Source of the DNA: CAYFPX01 sp964501915
GTDB taxonomy: Bacteria > Myxococcota_A > UBA796 > CAJQPC01
Direction: 5' to 3'
NCBI GenBank assembly: GCA_964501915.1
Contig: CAZCVP010000006.1
Coordinates: forward strand, 1 to 64,000
Length of the DNA stretch: 64,000 nt
Shown: piece after piece, positions 1 through 9,114 of the stretch
How positions within the stretch are numbered: position 1 is the first letter of the stretch
Layout of the letters: each line of letters opens with the position of its first letter
Made by a program: the position numbers and the translations under genes
The notes under the pieces: model-generated
The model's input: the letters and a program-made list of their open reading frames with translations, nothing else
Told to the model about the DNA's origin: nothing
Database searches by the model: none

Positions 1-88
1 AAGGCCAGGGCCGCTCGCTCAGGCAGCAGGACGCCGAGGATCACCAGGAGGAGGGGCAGGGTCCTCCGGAGACTGGGGGGGGGGACAT
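1..88 (-). CDS. possible 5' end of a secreted protein running off the left edge
   Basis: Reading leftward, a signal-peptide-like stretch (RRTLPLLLVILGVLLPERA) runs off the window edge. The nearest ATG, at 88-86, is separated from it by a run of 10 G on the plus strand (75-84); with 10 the ATG is out of frame, with 8 or 11 it would be in frame and give a normal lipophilic leader. Either the run is miscounted, or the gene is phase-variable, or it starts elsewhere. The function cannot be judged from so short a piece. Confidence 0.3.
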
Positions 89-256
89 GGGGCCCTCCGG
101 GGGCGGTGCAGGGGGGTGACCGAGCATAGCACCCACCTGAGGAGCGGGAGTGCCCAAGAGCCATGGCTAGGAGGCTGAGCGACATGGCCGTACGGTCCCT
201 CCCTGCGGGAGGGCTTTCGCCCGCCTGCGGCCCGGTCCACAATGCCGCTCACCCTC

Positions 257-880
257 TCAGGGCTTCGGAATCCGAAGCCTCGTGCTCACCATCAGCATGC
301 CGGACACCGCGTACATCAGCACCAGCGGGTGCAGGGTCGCGGGCCCGAGCTTGTAGGCCCCGAGCCACAGCTCGTCGTGCACCGCCGCCTGGCTCCAGGC
401 GACCCCCAGGATCAGCACCAGCACGAGGCTCGTCGGGATCGGCGTGCCCTCGTAGTACCTCACCTTGCCGCTCCCGGCGCTCAGCTCGTCGGCGGTCACG
501 TTGAAGCGCGCCAGGCGGCTGATGCCGCAGCTCACGAAGAACACCAGCACCAGGGCGTCCCAGAGCCCGCGCAGCCCGAGGGTGAAGCCCAGGGCCGCCG
601 GCGCCACGCCGAAGGACACCGTGTCGGCCAGCGAGTCCAGGTCCCCCCCGAAGGGCGACTGGCGGCGCAGCTTGCGGGCCACGAGGCCATCGGCGACGTC
701 GAGCAGCAGGGCGACCGGGAGCAGCCAGAAGGCCGCCAGCAGGTAGTCGGGCTCGTGGTCCTCCAGGTAGAGCAGGCAGCAGAAGAGCGAGCCCGTGCCG
801 GCCGCCGCGTTGCCGAGGGTGACGAAGTCGGCCGCGGAGAACGTCCGGAAGAGCGAGGGCTGTCGGGACTCGTCGGACAC
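257..880 (-). CDS. pssA: CDP-alcohol phosphatidyltransferase, probable phosphatidylserine synthase
   Basis: Membrane enzyme that transfers a phosphatidyl group from CDP-diacylglycerol to an alcohol, most likely L-serine, the first step to phosphatidylethanolamine. Residues 61-86 match the CDP-alcohol phosphotransferase signature D-x2-DG-x2-AR-x8-G-x3-D-x3-D exactly (D61, D64, G65, A68, R69, G78, D82, D86), with hydrophobic segments on both sides. At 207 aa it resembles the short type II PssA. The start is GTG, directly abutting the TGA of the prepilin peptidase gene upstream, so the two are probably cotranscribed. Serine specificity is inferred from overall resemblance; a phosphatidylglycerophosphate-type enzyme is less likely. 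Confidence 0.85.
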   Translation of the reverse strand: MSDESRQPSLFRTFSAADFVTLGNAAAGTGSLFCCLLYLEDHEPDYLLAAFWLLPVALLLDVADGLVARKLRRQSPFGGDLDSLADTVSFGVAPAALGFTLGLRGLWDALVLVFFVSCGISRLARFNVTADELSAGSGKVRYYEGTPIPTSLVLVLILGVAWSQAAVHDELWLGAYKLGPATLHPLVLMYAVSGMLMVSTRLRIPKP

Positions 881-1753
881 TCAACCCCCCAGGAGCACGT
901 CGGGCAGGGACAGCGGCCCGACGAAGACCCGGGACACATAGTAGGCCGACCACTCCTGGCCGAAGAAGAGGTAGAGCACGGCGGCCAGGGCCAGGAAGGG
1001 CCCGAAGGGGAGCTGGGTGCGCACCCCGGTCCCCCGCGTGAGCATCATCGTGATGCCGGCGACCGAGCCCAGCACGGAGCTGGCGAGCACCACGAAGGGG
1101 ATCGCCGGCACGGCGCCCAGGAAGGCCCCGATCATCGCCAGCAGCTTGACGTCGCCAAACCCCATCCCCTCTTCGCGGCGCCAGAGCCAGTAGGCGCCGA
1201 TGATCACGAGCAGGATGCCGCCGCCGACGAGGGCGCCGGCCAGGGACTGGGTCCAGTGCAGGGCCGGGCCCCAGCCCAGCCAGTCCAAGAGCGCCATGCC
1301 GCCGATGGCGAAGGGCACGGCCCACAGGCTGAATTGGTCGGGGATGATGTAGTGGCGCAGGTCGATGAAGGTGGAGCCCAGCAACATCGCCAGCATCGCC
1401 AGGAAGTAGACCCAGGCGGCGAGCGCCGGCAGGGTGAGAGCTTCGGGGGTCGGCACCAGATGCCGGAAGAGCAAGAGCCCCAAGAGCCCCGTGAGCAGCT
1501 CGATCGCCGGGTAGAGGGGTGAGATCGAGATGCCGCAGTCCCGGCAGCGCCCCCGCAGGACCAACCAGGAGAGCACCGGGACGTTGTCATAGGGCCGGAT
1601 CGAGGCGCCACAGGCCGGACAGTGGGACGGGGGTTGGACGACGGACCGGTCCTCCGGCATCCGGGCGATGCAGACGTTGAGGAAGCTGCCGACGCACAGC
1701 GCGATGGACAACACCAGGAGCTGGAACACTCCGTAGCCGGCGGCCAGGCTCAC
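881..1753 (-). CDS. pilD: prepilin peptidase (A24 family)
   Basis: Bifunctional leader peptidase/N-methyltransferase that processes type IV pilins and type II secretion pseudopilins in the inner membrane. The N-terminal half has the zinc-binding CPAC...CRDC pairs (Cys45, 48, 70, 73). The aspartyl protease pair is visible as D131 (FIDLRHYIIPD) and D201 in the GFGDVKL motif. Several transmembrane helices cover the 290 residues, the usual length. The ATG start overlaps the stop of the upstream aminotransferase gene by 4 bp, so translation is likely coupled. No pilin genes lie in this window. Confidence 0.92.
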   Translation of the reverse strand: MSLAAGYGVFQLLVLSIALCVGSFLNVCIARMPEDRSVVQPPSHCPACGASIRPYDNVPVLSWLVLRGRCRDCGISISPLYPAIELLTGLLGLLLFRHLVPTPEALTLPALAAWVYFLAMLAMLLGSTFIDLRHYIIPDQFSLWAVPFAIGGMALLDWLGWGPALHWTQSLAGALVGGGILLVIIGAYWLWRREEGMGFGDVKLLAMIGAFLGAVPAIPFVVLASSVLGSVAGITMMLTRGTGVRTQLPFGPFLALAAVLYLFFGQEWSAYYVSRVFVGPLSLPDVLLGG

Positions 1754-2808
1754 GATCCAAAGCTCCGCACGGCCGCCACGACCCGGTCCACCTGGTCGTC
1801 GCTCAGCTCGCCGTGGCAGGGTAGGGCCAGGGTGGTCCGGCAGTAGCGGGCGGCGTTGGGGCAGCGGGAGTGAGACGGGAGGGGGTCCTGCTCGCCGGTG
1901 AGGAGCGGCTGGGCATCGAGGGGCAGGGGATAGTAGGTCCCGGTCTCGACGCCGGCCCCGGCGAGGTGGGCCCGCAGGTCGTCTCTGGCCGGGTGGCGCA
2001 CGATGAACTGGTGGACCGCGTCGCGCGGGTCTCTCGGCAGTGGGCGGTGGTCGGCCAGCTCCGACTCGTAGCGGGCGGCGACCTGGCGTCGGCGGGCCAC
2101 CCGGCGGTCGAGGTCCTCCAGGTGACCCAGCAGCACCGCCGCCTGCACGGCGTCGAGGCGGCTGTTGTGGCCCAGCGTCCGGTGCACGCTACGAGGGGAC
2201 TCTCCGTGGCTGCGGAGTCCACGGACCCGCTCTCGCAGTGCCGGGTCGTCGCCGAGCACCCCTCCTGCGTCGCCCGCCGCACCGAGGGTCTTGGTGGGGT
2301 AGGCGCTCAGCGTCGAGAGCTCTCCGGGCGGGCGGCCGTGGCCCCAGCCGATTACCTGGGCCGCGTCGGAGATCACCCGGTGGCCCTCCGGGACCGGGCA
2401 CAGGGCGCCGAAGAGGTGGACCAGGATCACCGCCGCCACGTCGTCGGGCACCTGGCTCGGGTCCATCAGCGGTCGGTCCTCGAGCACGTCCACCACCACC
2501 GGCTCGGCCCCGGCCAATACCACCGCCGAGGCGGTGGAGAAGAAGGACAGGGCGGGCACGGCCACCCGGTCGCCGGGCCCGATGTCCATGGCCTGGAGCG
2601 CCATCACCAGCGCGTCGGTGCCCGAGTTGCAGCCCAGGGCCCAGCCCGTGCCCAGGCGGGCCGCCAGGGCGGCCTCCAACTCCTCGACCACCGGCCCGCC
2701 GACGTAGCGACCCGAGCGCAGCACCGCGAGCACCCGGCCCTCCACGGCGCTCGCGACCCGGGCGTGCCGTCCAGCGATGTCCGCGAGCGGGATCCGGCCC
2801 TGGTCCAC
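1750..2808 (-). CDS. DegT/DnrJ/EryC1/StrS-family sugar aminotransferase
   Basis: PLP-dependent aminotransferase of the nucleotide-sugar family, which typically aminates keto-sugars for polysaccharide or O-antigen synthesis. Visible are the early substrate/PLP segment (CNSGTDALVMAL), the aspartate in VISDAAQVIGWGHG, and the internal aldimine lysine in AYPTKTLGAAGDAGG. The C-terminal segment TGTYYPLPLDAQPLL is typical of the family. The length of 352 aa is normal. It starts with GTG and is the first of a minus-strand run with pilD and pssA. No other sugar-biosynthesis gene is adjacent, so the substrate is unknown. Confidence 0.85.
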   Translation of the reverse strand: MDQGRIPLADIAGRHARVASAVEGRVLAVLRSGRYVGGPVVEELEAALAARLGTGWALGCNSGTDALVMALQAMDIGPGDRVAVPALSFFSTASAVVLAGAEPVVVDVLEDRPLMDPSQVPDDVAAVILVHLFGALCPVPEGHRVISDAAQVIGWGHGRPPGELSTLSAYPTKTLGAAGDAGGVLGDDPALRERVRGLRSHGESPRSVHRTLGHNSRLDAVQAAVLLGHLEDLDRRVARRRQVAARYESELADHRPLPRDPRDAVHQFIVRHPARDDLRAHLAGAGVETGTYYPLPLDAQPLLTGEQDPLPSHSRCPNAARYCRTTLALPCHGELSDDQVDRVVAAVRSFGS

Positions 2809-2813
2809 GCCGC

Positions 2814-3602
2814 CTACTTGAAGTCCCGCGTGGAGAACACCATCATCGCGATCACCAGCACCACCGCCGTGTAGCCCAGTCCGTAGGCCACTGCTCCGGT
2901 GATCATCTCCGTGGGCACCGGGAGGTTGTGGGCGGCCAGGGGCGCGGCGTTGAACACCTCGAAATTCGGAAGGACCCAGTAGACGACCTCGGCGAGCCCT
3001 CGGACCGACTCCGAGTCCGACTGGCGCCCGAAGAGTGCGATGTCGTCGGCCAGGTGCCCGATCACGTAGATCGAGAGCGCGAAGGCCGTGGCGACGGTCG
3101 GAGACGAGTAGGTGCTGAAGAGCAGGGCCCAGGCCGTGAGCAGCGCCAGCTCGAGGTACAAGAGCCCCCAGCTCAGGAAGACCCCGCTCTGGGGGAAGCC
3201 CTGCTGGACCGTGAGCAGGACCACGTAGAGCAGGGCCATCAGCATGAGCTGCACGGCGATCACACCCATCAGGCCCAGGTACTTGCCGAGCACGAAGAGC
3301 CAGCGCGAGAGCGGCTTGGAGGCGATGGTGTAGATGGTCTTGCGCTCGATCTCCTTGTAGACCAGCCCGATGCCCAGGAAGATCGAGATGACGGACCCGA
3401 AGAGCCGGATCGCGCCCAGCGCGGCGGACCGGACGACCTTGTCCTGGTCGCCGATGGTGAACTCCTGCATCGCCAGGGCCACGAGCAGCAACAGCCCGGC
3501 GAAGAAGAGCAGCGAGTAGAGGATCCGATCGCGGATCGCCTCGCGGAAGGTGTTGGTGGCCAGGGCGAAGAGCTGGCTGCGGGCTCGGATGCGGGTGCTC
3601 AA
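2814..3602 (-). CDS. ABC-2 type transporter permease
   Basis: Membrane subunit of an ABC exporter, about 262 aa with six predicted hydrophobic segments. The N-terminal half carries FREAIRDRILY and YKEIERKTIYTIASKPLSRW, typical of NosY/Cu-processing-like ABC-2 permeases. The chosen start is TTG overlapping the TGA of the ATPase gene (TTGA), the same coupling seen at 57298-57301. An open frame continues far upstream but there it is antisense or out-of-frame to the ATPase. With the ATPase gene it forms a two-gene exporter; the substrate is unknown. Confidence 0.8.
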   Translation of the reverse strand: MSTRIRARSQLFALATNTFREAIRDRILYSLLFFAGLLLLVALAMQEFTIGDQDKVVRSAALGAIRLFGSVISIFLGIGLVYKEIERKTIYTIASKPLSRWLFVLGKYLGLMGVIAVQLMLMALLYVVLLTVQQGFPQSGVFLSWGLLYLELALLTAWALLFSTYSSPTVATAFALSIYVIGHLADDIALFGRQSDSESVRGLAEVVYWVLPNFEVFNAAPLAAHNLPVPTEMITGAVAYGLGYTAVVLVIAMMVFSTRDFK

Positions 3603-4549
3603 TTCAGCACCCCCAGGCGCTTCTTGTCGACCGGGTTGGCCCGCTCCATCTCGTCGACGAGCAGCGCTTCGAGGGTCTGCCGGGCCTGGTGGACCTCCAG
3701 CACGGTGCCCCCGGCCCCTCTCACGGCGTCGATGGTCGGGTTGACCTCGTCGGGGTCGAGCCGCTGGGTCACCGTGAGGCCCTCCCGCCTCACGACCGTG
3801 CCGGGCAGGACGTGGTCTTGGGCGATCTGGAAGGTGCAGTCCACGTGCCGCACCTGCCGCCCGACCAGCTCGCCCATGCTGCCGCAGCCCCGCAGCTCGC
3901 CGCGCACCAGGATGCCGACGCGATCGGCGATCAGCTCCACGTCGGCCAGGATGTGGGAGGAGAAGAAGACCGTGCGCCCCCGCTCCCGCTCCTCGAAGAT
4001 GACGTCGCGCACCAGGGCCCGCCCCAATGGATCGAGGCCGGACATCGGCTCGTCGAGCACGACCAGCTCCGGGTCGTTGATCAGGGCCTGGGCCAGCCCG
4101 GCCCGTTGGAGCATGCCCTTGGAGTAGGCCCGCAGGGGCACGTCGGCGAAGCGGTTCAGGTCGACCCGCTCCAGCAGCTCGCCGATGCGGCGGGTGCGCA
4201 CGCCGCGGTCGAGGTCGAAGAGCCGGGCGTAGAAGTGCAGGAACTCGCGGGCCGTGAGGTGCTGGTAGAAGTAGGGGCGCTCCGGCAAGAACCCCACCCG
4301 GGCCCGGGCGTCGGGCCTGCGGAAGTCCTGGCCGAGCAGCCTCGCCTGGCCGGCCGTGGCGTGCTGAAGCCCCATCAGGCACTTGATCGTGGTGGTCTTG
4401 CCGGCGCCATTGGGTCCGATGAACCCGAAGATCTCGCCGCGCTCCACCTCGAGGTCGAGGCTCTCCAGCCCGACAAAGGGGATCCTCCAGAAGCCGCTGC
4501 GGTAGACCTTCCGCAGACCGGCGCACCAGAGCACGGAGTCCGTCGACAT
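3599..4549 (-). CDS. ABC transporter ATP-binding protein
   Basis: ATPase subunit of the exporter formed with the permease downstream. Walker A is GPNGAGKTT (45-53), the signature is the ABC-2-type AYSKGMLQR rather than LSGGQ, and Walker B is ELVVLDEPMSGLD followed by the SSH of the H-loop. At 316 aa it has a long C-terminal extension typical of NatA/CcmA-like exporters. The ATG start lies 22 bp from the small SPASM gene, which is downstream on the same strand's far side. The stop overlaps the TTG start of the permease. Confidence 0.9.
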   Translation of the reverse strand: MSTDSVLWCAGLRKVYRSGFWRIPFVGLESLDLEVERGEIFGFIGPNGAGKTTTIKCLMGLQHATAGQARLLGQDFRRPDARARVGFLPERPYFYQHLTAREFLHFYARLFDLDRGVRTRRIGELLERVDLNRFADVPLRAYSKGMLQRAGLAQALINDPELVVLDEPMSGLDPLGRALVRDVIFEERERGRTVFFSSHILADVELIADRVGILVRGELRGCGSMGELVGRQVRHVDCTFQIAQDHVLPGTVVRREGLTVTQRLDPDEVNPTIDAVRGAGGTVLEVHQARQTLEALLVDEMERANPVDKKRLGVLN

Positions 4550-4571
4550 GGGTCAGCCCTCGCCCGCCCTG

Positions 4572-4904
4572 CTATCGGGCGTGGGGCTCTTCGTCTCGTA
4601 GCTTCGAGAGGACTTCGTGCTCGCCGGTGCGCTCGAGGTACTCCAGCGCCTTGTCTCGGGGGTAGCTCCCGGCGGAGCGCCAGTTGCAGCGGGTGCAGAG
4701 CGGCCCGCTGTCGGCGAAGCGCCCTTCGATGTGGGCCACCCGCCAGGCGTGCAGGGTCTCGCCGTACCAGAGGGCCTCCAGCGGTGCCTCCTTGAGGTTG
4801 CCGAGCCGGTTCTCCAGGCCCTCGTCGAGGCAGCAGGTGGTCACGGAGCCGTCGACGTGGACCATCGGGGTGTTCCAGAGACCGGCGCAGGGAGGGCGAG
4901 GCAC
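4572..4904 (-). CDS. free-standing SPASM (twitch-like) iron-sulfur domain protein
   Basis: A 110-aa protein that consists only of the C-terminal SPASM/twitch half normally fused to a radical SAM barrel. Cys6, the pair in VTTCCLDEG, and PLCTRCNW supply four or five cysteines for an auxiliary Fe-S cluster, and the ENRLGNLKEAPLEALW segment is what follows in true SPASM domains. It closely parallels the tail of the radical SAM protein at 11983-13104 (TACTRDN, NSLGNLRQRRFSELWW, PPCSTCF). No CX3CX2C barrel is fused or adjacent. The start is GTG. It could be a remnant or a partner acting in trans with the SPASM-less enzyme at 9749-10522. Confidence 0.75.
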   Translation of the reverse strand: MPRPPCAGLWNTPMVHVDGSVTTCCLDEGLENRLGNLKEAPLEALWYGETLHAWRVAHIEGRFADSGPLCTRCNWRSAGSYPRDKALEYLERTGEHEVLSKLRDEEPHAR

Positions 4905-4954
4905 GGCAGCATTCTACGGGCGCCTCGCGCCCACGGCGATAGGGTCGAGACACC

Positions 4955-5608
4955 ATGACGATGCCAACCCTCGCCTTGTTCCTCGCGACTTCGTGGCTCG
5001 GCTGCGACAAGCTCCCCGACATCCCTGGTGTCACGGGAGCCAAGAAGACCCAGCCGGCCTCGGACGGCGGCACCGACGAGGCTCCAGCGAAGAAGGAGGA
5101 GTCCTCCGGCGGAGGCGGCGCCTTCGGCTTCCTGGGGGGCAGCGACATCGACTGCGACTCCACCGAGGGCAAGGGGGTCGAGCCCACCGACGGCTGCGTG
5201 ACCGCCGAGCTGAGCTGTGGCGACAAGATCGTCGGCCACGTCGAGGGCGGTGGCGAGAACCGCTACGAAGGCCGCTTCTACCAGGCCAAGTTCTGCGAGG
5301 CTCGGACCGACAAGTACCGGGGTGAGGAGCGGGTCTACCGCTTCCGCATGCCCGAGCACCAGATCGCCAACATCGAGCTGGACTCCCCCTGCGAGGACCT
5401 CGATCTCTTCGTGATGCAGTGGAGCCAGGGGAGCTGCCCCACGATGGGCGCGTCCGTCGGCACCTGCGACGCCAGCACCAAGCGGGGCGGCGGCAAGATC
5501 GAGATGGAGAGCATCACCCGGGAGCGTGAGCTGCTGCTCGTCATCGAGGGCAAGGGGGGTGTCACCGCGCCGTTCGGGCTGGAGATCACCTGTCGCTCCA
5601 GGAATTGA
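4955..5608 (+). CDS. putative lipoprotein with a pre-peptidase (PPC)-like beta domain
   Basis: A 217-aa exported protein. The short leader ends in WLGC at residue 17, a reasonable lipobox. A low-complexity linker rich in Ala, Glu, Lys and Gly follows, then a Cys-rich globular part from about residue 65. Segments such as DLDLFVMQW and RELLLVIEGKGG resemble the pre-peptidase C-terminal beta-sandwich found in secreted myxobacterial proteins. It is divergently transcribed from the SPASM gene with 50 bp between. The function is unknown. Confidence 0.6.
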   Translation: MTMPTLALFLATSWLGCDKLPDIPGVTGAKKTQPASDGGTDEAPAKKEESSGGGGAFGFLGGSDIDCDSTEGKGVEPTDGCVTAELSCGDKIVGHVEGGGENRYEGRFYQAKFCEARTDKYRGEERVYRFRMPEHQIANIELDSPCEDLDLFVMQWSQGSCPTMGASVGTCDASTKRGGGKIEMESITRERELLLVIEGKGGVTAPFGLEITCRSRN

Positions 5609-5612
5609 GCGA

Positions 5613-6731
5613 TCAGCCGACGGTTCCGTTGAGCTCCCGGATCAGGTCCAGCACAAACGCGTTCTCCTCGGCCACGCCGAGGGTGATGCGGAACCAGGCC
5701 GGCCAGCTCTCGCCCGCGGCGTCCTTGAAGACCTTGAGCTTCACGCCCCGGGCCTCGATGGCCGCGGCGAGGTCCTTGGCGGCGCGGCCGTCGGTGGTCC
5801 TGCACAGCACGAAGTTGGCCGTGGAGCACGGGAAGGCCTCCAGCCCCTCGAGGGCGTTGATGCCGTCGCACAACAGCTCGCGCTGCTCGGCGCAGACCTG
5901 GCGCAGCCAGGGCAGGTGCTCGGTGTCGGCGAGGGCGGCCAGGACCAGGTCCTCCTGGAGCAGGCCCAGCCGGTAGTCCACGACCTGGTCCTCCAGGGTG
6001 GCGATGAAGTCCTTCCGGGCGAGCAGGTAGCCGATGCGCACCCCGGCCAGGCCGTAGGCGAAGGAGAAGGTGCGACCCACGACGAGGTTGCGGTACTTCG
6101 GCACCAGGTCGGAGACCGGGGTGTGGGTCGCCGGGTCGGCGTACTGGACGTAGGCCTCGTCGATCCAGAAGGTGCTGCGGGGATGGCGCTCCAAGAGCGG
6201 GACGAGCTGGTCGCGCGTGATGAGCACGTTGCCTGTCGGGTTGTTGGGGCTGGCGATGTAGACCAGGCCATCGCCCTTCTGGATCTCGGCCTCCAGCGCC
6301 GTCATCGAGAGCTGGAAGTCCGGCGGCTCCAGCGGCACCCAGCGCACGGCCAGGCCGCGGTCCTCGGCCTTGATCGGCACCTTGAAGTAGGTGAAGCGCG
6401 GCGTGATGATCGGGTAGCCCGCCTTCGCGGCGAGGTGCTTGAGCACGCCCCGCAGGCTGGAGCGCACGCCCTGCTCGATGAGCGTGGTCATGGCCTGCTT
6501 GAGGATCGGGCCCGAGCCGTTGGCCACGTAGACGTTCTCCGGCGCCACGCCGTCGTGGGCGGCGATGGCCTCCAGCACGCGCTGGTTGGGCCCGTCGGTG
6601 TAGTTGCGCAGGCTGGTGCGGCTGGCGTAGCTCCTCAGGACCTCGACGCAGGCCTGGGGGCAGTAGGTGCCGTCGTTCAGCCCCAGGTTGAGGGGCAAGG
6701 GGAACGGCAGGTCGGTGCGCGGCTGGTCCAT
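5613..6731 (-). CDS. HisC-like class I/II aminotransferase fold protein lacking the PLP lysine
   Basis: The 372-aa protein has the fold-type I architecture of histidinol-phosphate aminotransferase: NGSGPILKQA (70-80), SPNNPTGN (161-168), FWIDEAYVQYAD with D191 and Y194, and the phosphate-binding LAGVRIGY. The residue that should form the Schiff base is replaced: RTFSFAYGLAG has Phe224 (codon TTC) where HisC has Lys in RT-x-S-K-A-x-G-LAG. The rest of the cofactor pocket looks intact. It may still bind PLP or PMP without transaminating, or have a different role. It is convergent with the lipoprotein gene before it and divergent from 6792-7319. Confidence 0.75.
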   Translation of the reverse strand: MDQPRTDLPFPLPLNLGLNDGTYCPQACVEVLRSYASRTSLRNYTDGPNQRVLEAIAAHDGVAPENVYVANGSGPILKQAMTTLIEQGVRSSLRGVLKHLAAKAGYPIITPRFTYFKVPIKAEDRGLAVRWVPLEPPDFQLSMTALEAEIQKGDGLVYIASPNNPTGNVLITRDQLVPLLERHPRSTFWIDEAYVQYADPATHTPVSDLVPKYRNLVVGRTFSFAYGLAGVRIGYLLARKDFIATLEDQVVDYRLGLLQEDLVLAALADTEHLPWLRQVCAEQRELLCDGINALEGLEAFPCSTANFVLCRTTDGRAAKDLAAAIEARGVKLKVFKDAAGESWPAWFRITLGVAEENAFVLDLIRELNGTVG

Positions 6732-6791
6732 CGGGCGGCTCCGGGGGGACGCCTCCTAACCGGGTCCACCCTCCTGCCTTATCCTTCGGCC

Positions 6792-7319
6792 ATGACCGCC
6801 CTGCTGCTCGCGCTCGCCTGTGCCCCCAGGGCGCCCTCCGCGCCCGCCGCGGCCCCGGCGACCCACCTCCCCACCCCCTTTGCGGCGGAGGAGATCCGGG
6901 ACGCCTTCCGCCCCGGGACCCACGTCGTGTTCGTGCTGGAGAACGCGGGCAAGGACACCACGGTGAGCGACTGGGTCGTCACCGGGTGGACCGGCACCCA
7001 CGCCACCATCGCCTTCACCACCTATGCCGAGGACCGCACCACGGTCCTGGAGCCCACCGCCGAGCGCACCAGCGCCTGGGCCGAGCTGCGGGACCATGCC
7101 CGGTTCGAGGTCGACCGCGCCGAGCGCTCCCAGGGGCAGCTCCTGCACCCGCTGGGCACGCTCGAGGTCTGGCTCTACGTGGTGCAGGGTGAGCAGCAGG
7201 GTCTGCTGGAGCGCTACTGGTTCGCCAAGGAGCTCCCGGGTCCGCCGGTCCGCTTCACCGTCGAGGCCGGTGGCACGGAGGTCTTCCGGATGGAGCAGGT
7301 GCTGCGCGAGGTGCCCTGA
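6792..7319 (+). CDS. short-leader exported protein of unknown function
   Basis: A 175-aa protein with a very short hydrophobic leader ending in LALAC (Cys10), a weak lipobox, then an Ala/Pro-rich linker. The globular part, from about residue 35, is predominantly beta (HVVFVLENAGK, HATIAFTTYAED, VRFTVEAGG). I recognise no family. It starts 60 bp from the divergent HisC-like gene and converges on the repeat-containing lipoprotein gene 7334-7825. The longer upstream frame is a shadow of the aminotransferase gene. Confidence 0.55.
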   Translation: MTALLLALACAPRAPSAPAAAPATHLPTPFAAEEIRDAFRPGTHVVFVLENAGKDTTVSDWVVTGWTGTHATIAFTTYAEDRTTVLEPTAERTSAWAELRDHARFEVDRAERSQGQLLHPLGTLEVWLYVVQGEQQGLLERYWFAKELPGPPVRFTVEAGGTEVFRMEQVLREVP

Positions 7320-7333
7320 GCCGACGCCGTCGC

Positions 7334-7821
<488 letters not shown>

Positions 7822-7825
<4 letters not shown>

Positions 7826-9114
7826 GGCGCGTCCTGGAAGGGTATCGGGAACACCACCTGTACCGGAATCGGGCGGTCTCCGTCCACAAAGGGCTCGAAG
7901 CGCCAGCGCAGACCTGCCTCCAGAGCACGTTCCAGCACCTTCTCCGGGCACCGGGCGGGGATCACCTCGGTGGGTACCCCCTCGGGGTCCAGCACGAAGC
8001 GCAGCGTGCAGCGCACGTCTCCCAGCCCCTCGGGTGCCCGGGGGAGCGCCTGCTCGGTGACCTCCAGCTCCGACCAGTGGACCGTGAGGATGTCCGGACT
8101 GGCCGGGTCCCCCTCGACGAGCGGACCGACCTCGGGGTCGGGCTCGGACGGCGCCTCGGCGGTCTCGGGCCCTGCCGGGTCGGGTGGGGCCTCCGTGCCG
8201 AGCAGCTCGAGCAGGTCCGGACTGGACGCGTCCGGGTGGGGACCCTCGGACCGGGCTTCCTCCAGCTCCGCCAGGGCCGCTGCGGCCTCCAGCTCTCCGA
8301 CCAGCACGCCCAGGTCCGGCTCCGGCTCCGCGCGGCGGCCCTGGTAGAGGCGCAGGCTCACCGACAGTCCCCCGGCGACGTACTGGCGGTCGACGCCGTC
8401 CCGGCCCGCTGTGTCACGGGGGTCCCACTGGGTGATGTGCTCCACCCAGCCGCCGAAGATCCAGGCCTGCTGGTCCCAGAGCACGCTCAGGCCCAGCTCT
8501 CCGCTCGCGGAGAGCTCGTGGCGGGTGGCGTTCTTCTCTCCGGAACGCCACCGGTTCGTCGAGCGGATCCCCACGTCGGCGCGGGCCTGGAGCCCCGTCG
8601 GGCCTCGCAGGCGGGCGATCCAGTCCCCGCCGACCCCGATCCCGCCGGCGGCGTACCACTTGACCCGGTCGTCGGTGTCCATGTCGTTGTTCGACAGCCC
8701 CAGCAGCGTGAGGGTGATCGGGGTGTGGACCCGCCACTGGGAGCGCCCGCTGTCGCCGTGGAGCCAGACCTCGTCCCAGGTGCCGAGCAACAGACCCACG
8801 TCCAGCTTGTCGCCCAGCTCGGGTCGGATGCGCACCGTCGCCAACAGGGTCTCGACCTCGAGGTGGTCGATGTCCACCGAGCCGTCCGGGTTGCGGTAGA
8901 GGCGGAGTCGGGCCTGCTCCCCGGTGGGCGTGGTGTCCGGGTTGTCGGTGTCGAAGACGCGGCGGTAGCGCACGTCGAGCCCGAGCGGAGCACCGGTCAG
9001 CGAGCTGATCGGGGTGTCCTGGGCGAGGTGGGCGTAGGACCCGAGGGCGAGCTCGTGGTGGTCGCCGGTCGGGAACAGCGCCAGGGCCAGGACGGTGGCG
9101 GATCCGGGGGTCAC
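7822..9114 (-). CDS. outer-membrane barrel-like protein with C-terminal TonB-type domain
   Basis: A 430-aa protein. Residues about 1-270 are rich in alternating hydrophobic strands with GGDW, GGWV and aromatic girdle residues, resembling a beta-barrel. A linker of Pro, Glu and Asp follows. The last ~90 residues (CTLRFVLDPEGVPTE, RALEAGLRWRFEPF) match the TonB C-terminal/energy-transducer-like domain common in Myxococcota. The gene starts with GTG overlapping the stop of 9111-9749 and ends overlapping 7825. The order, barrel plus TonB-like tail, is unusual, because TonB domains normally face the periplasm from an inner-membrane anchor. Confidence 0.6.
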
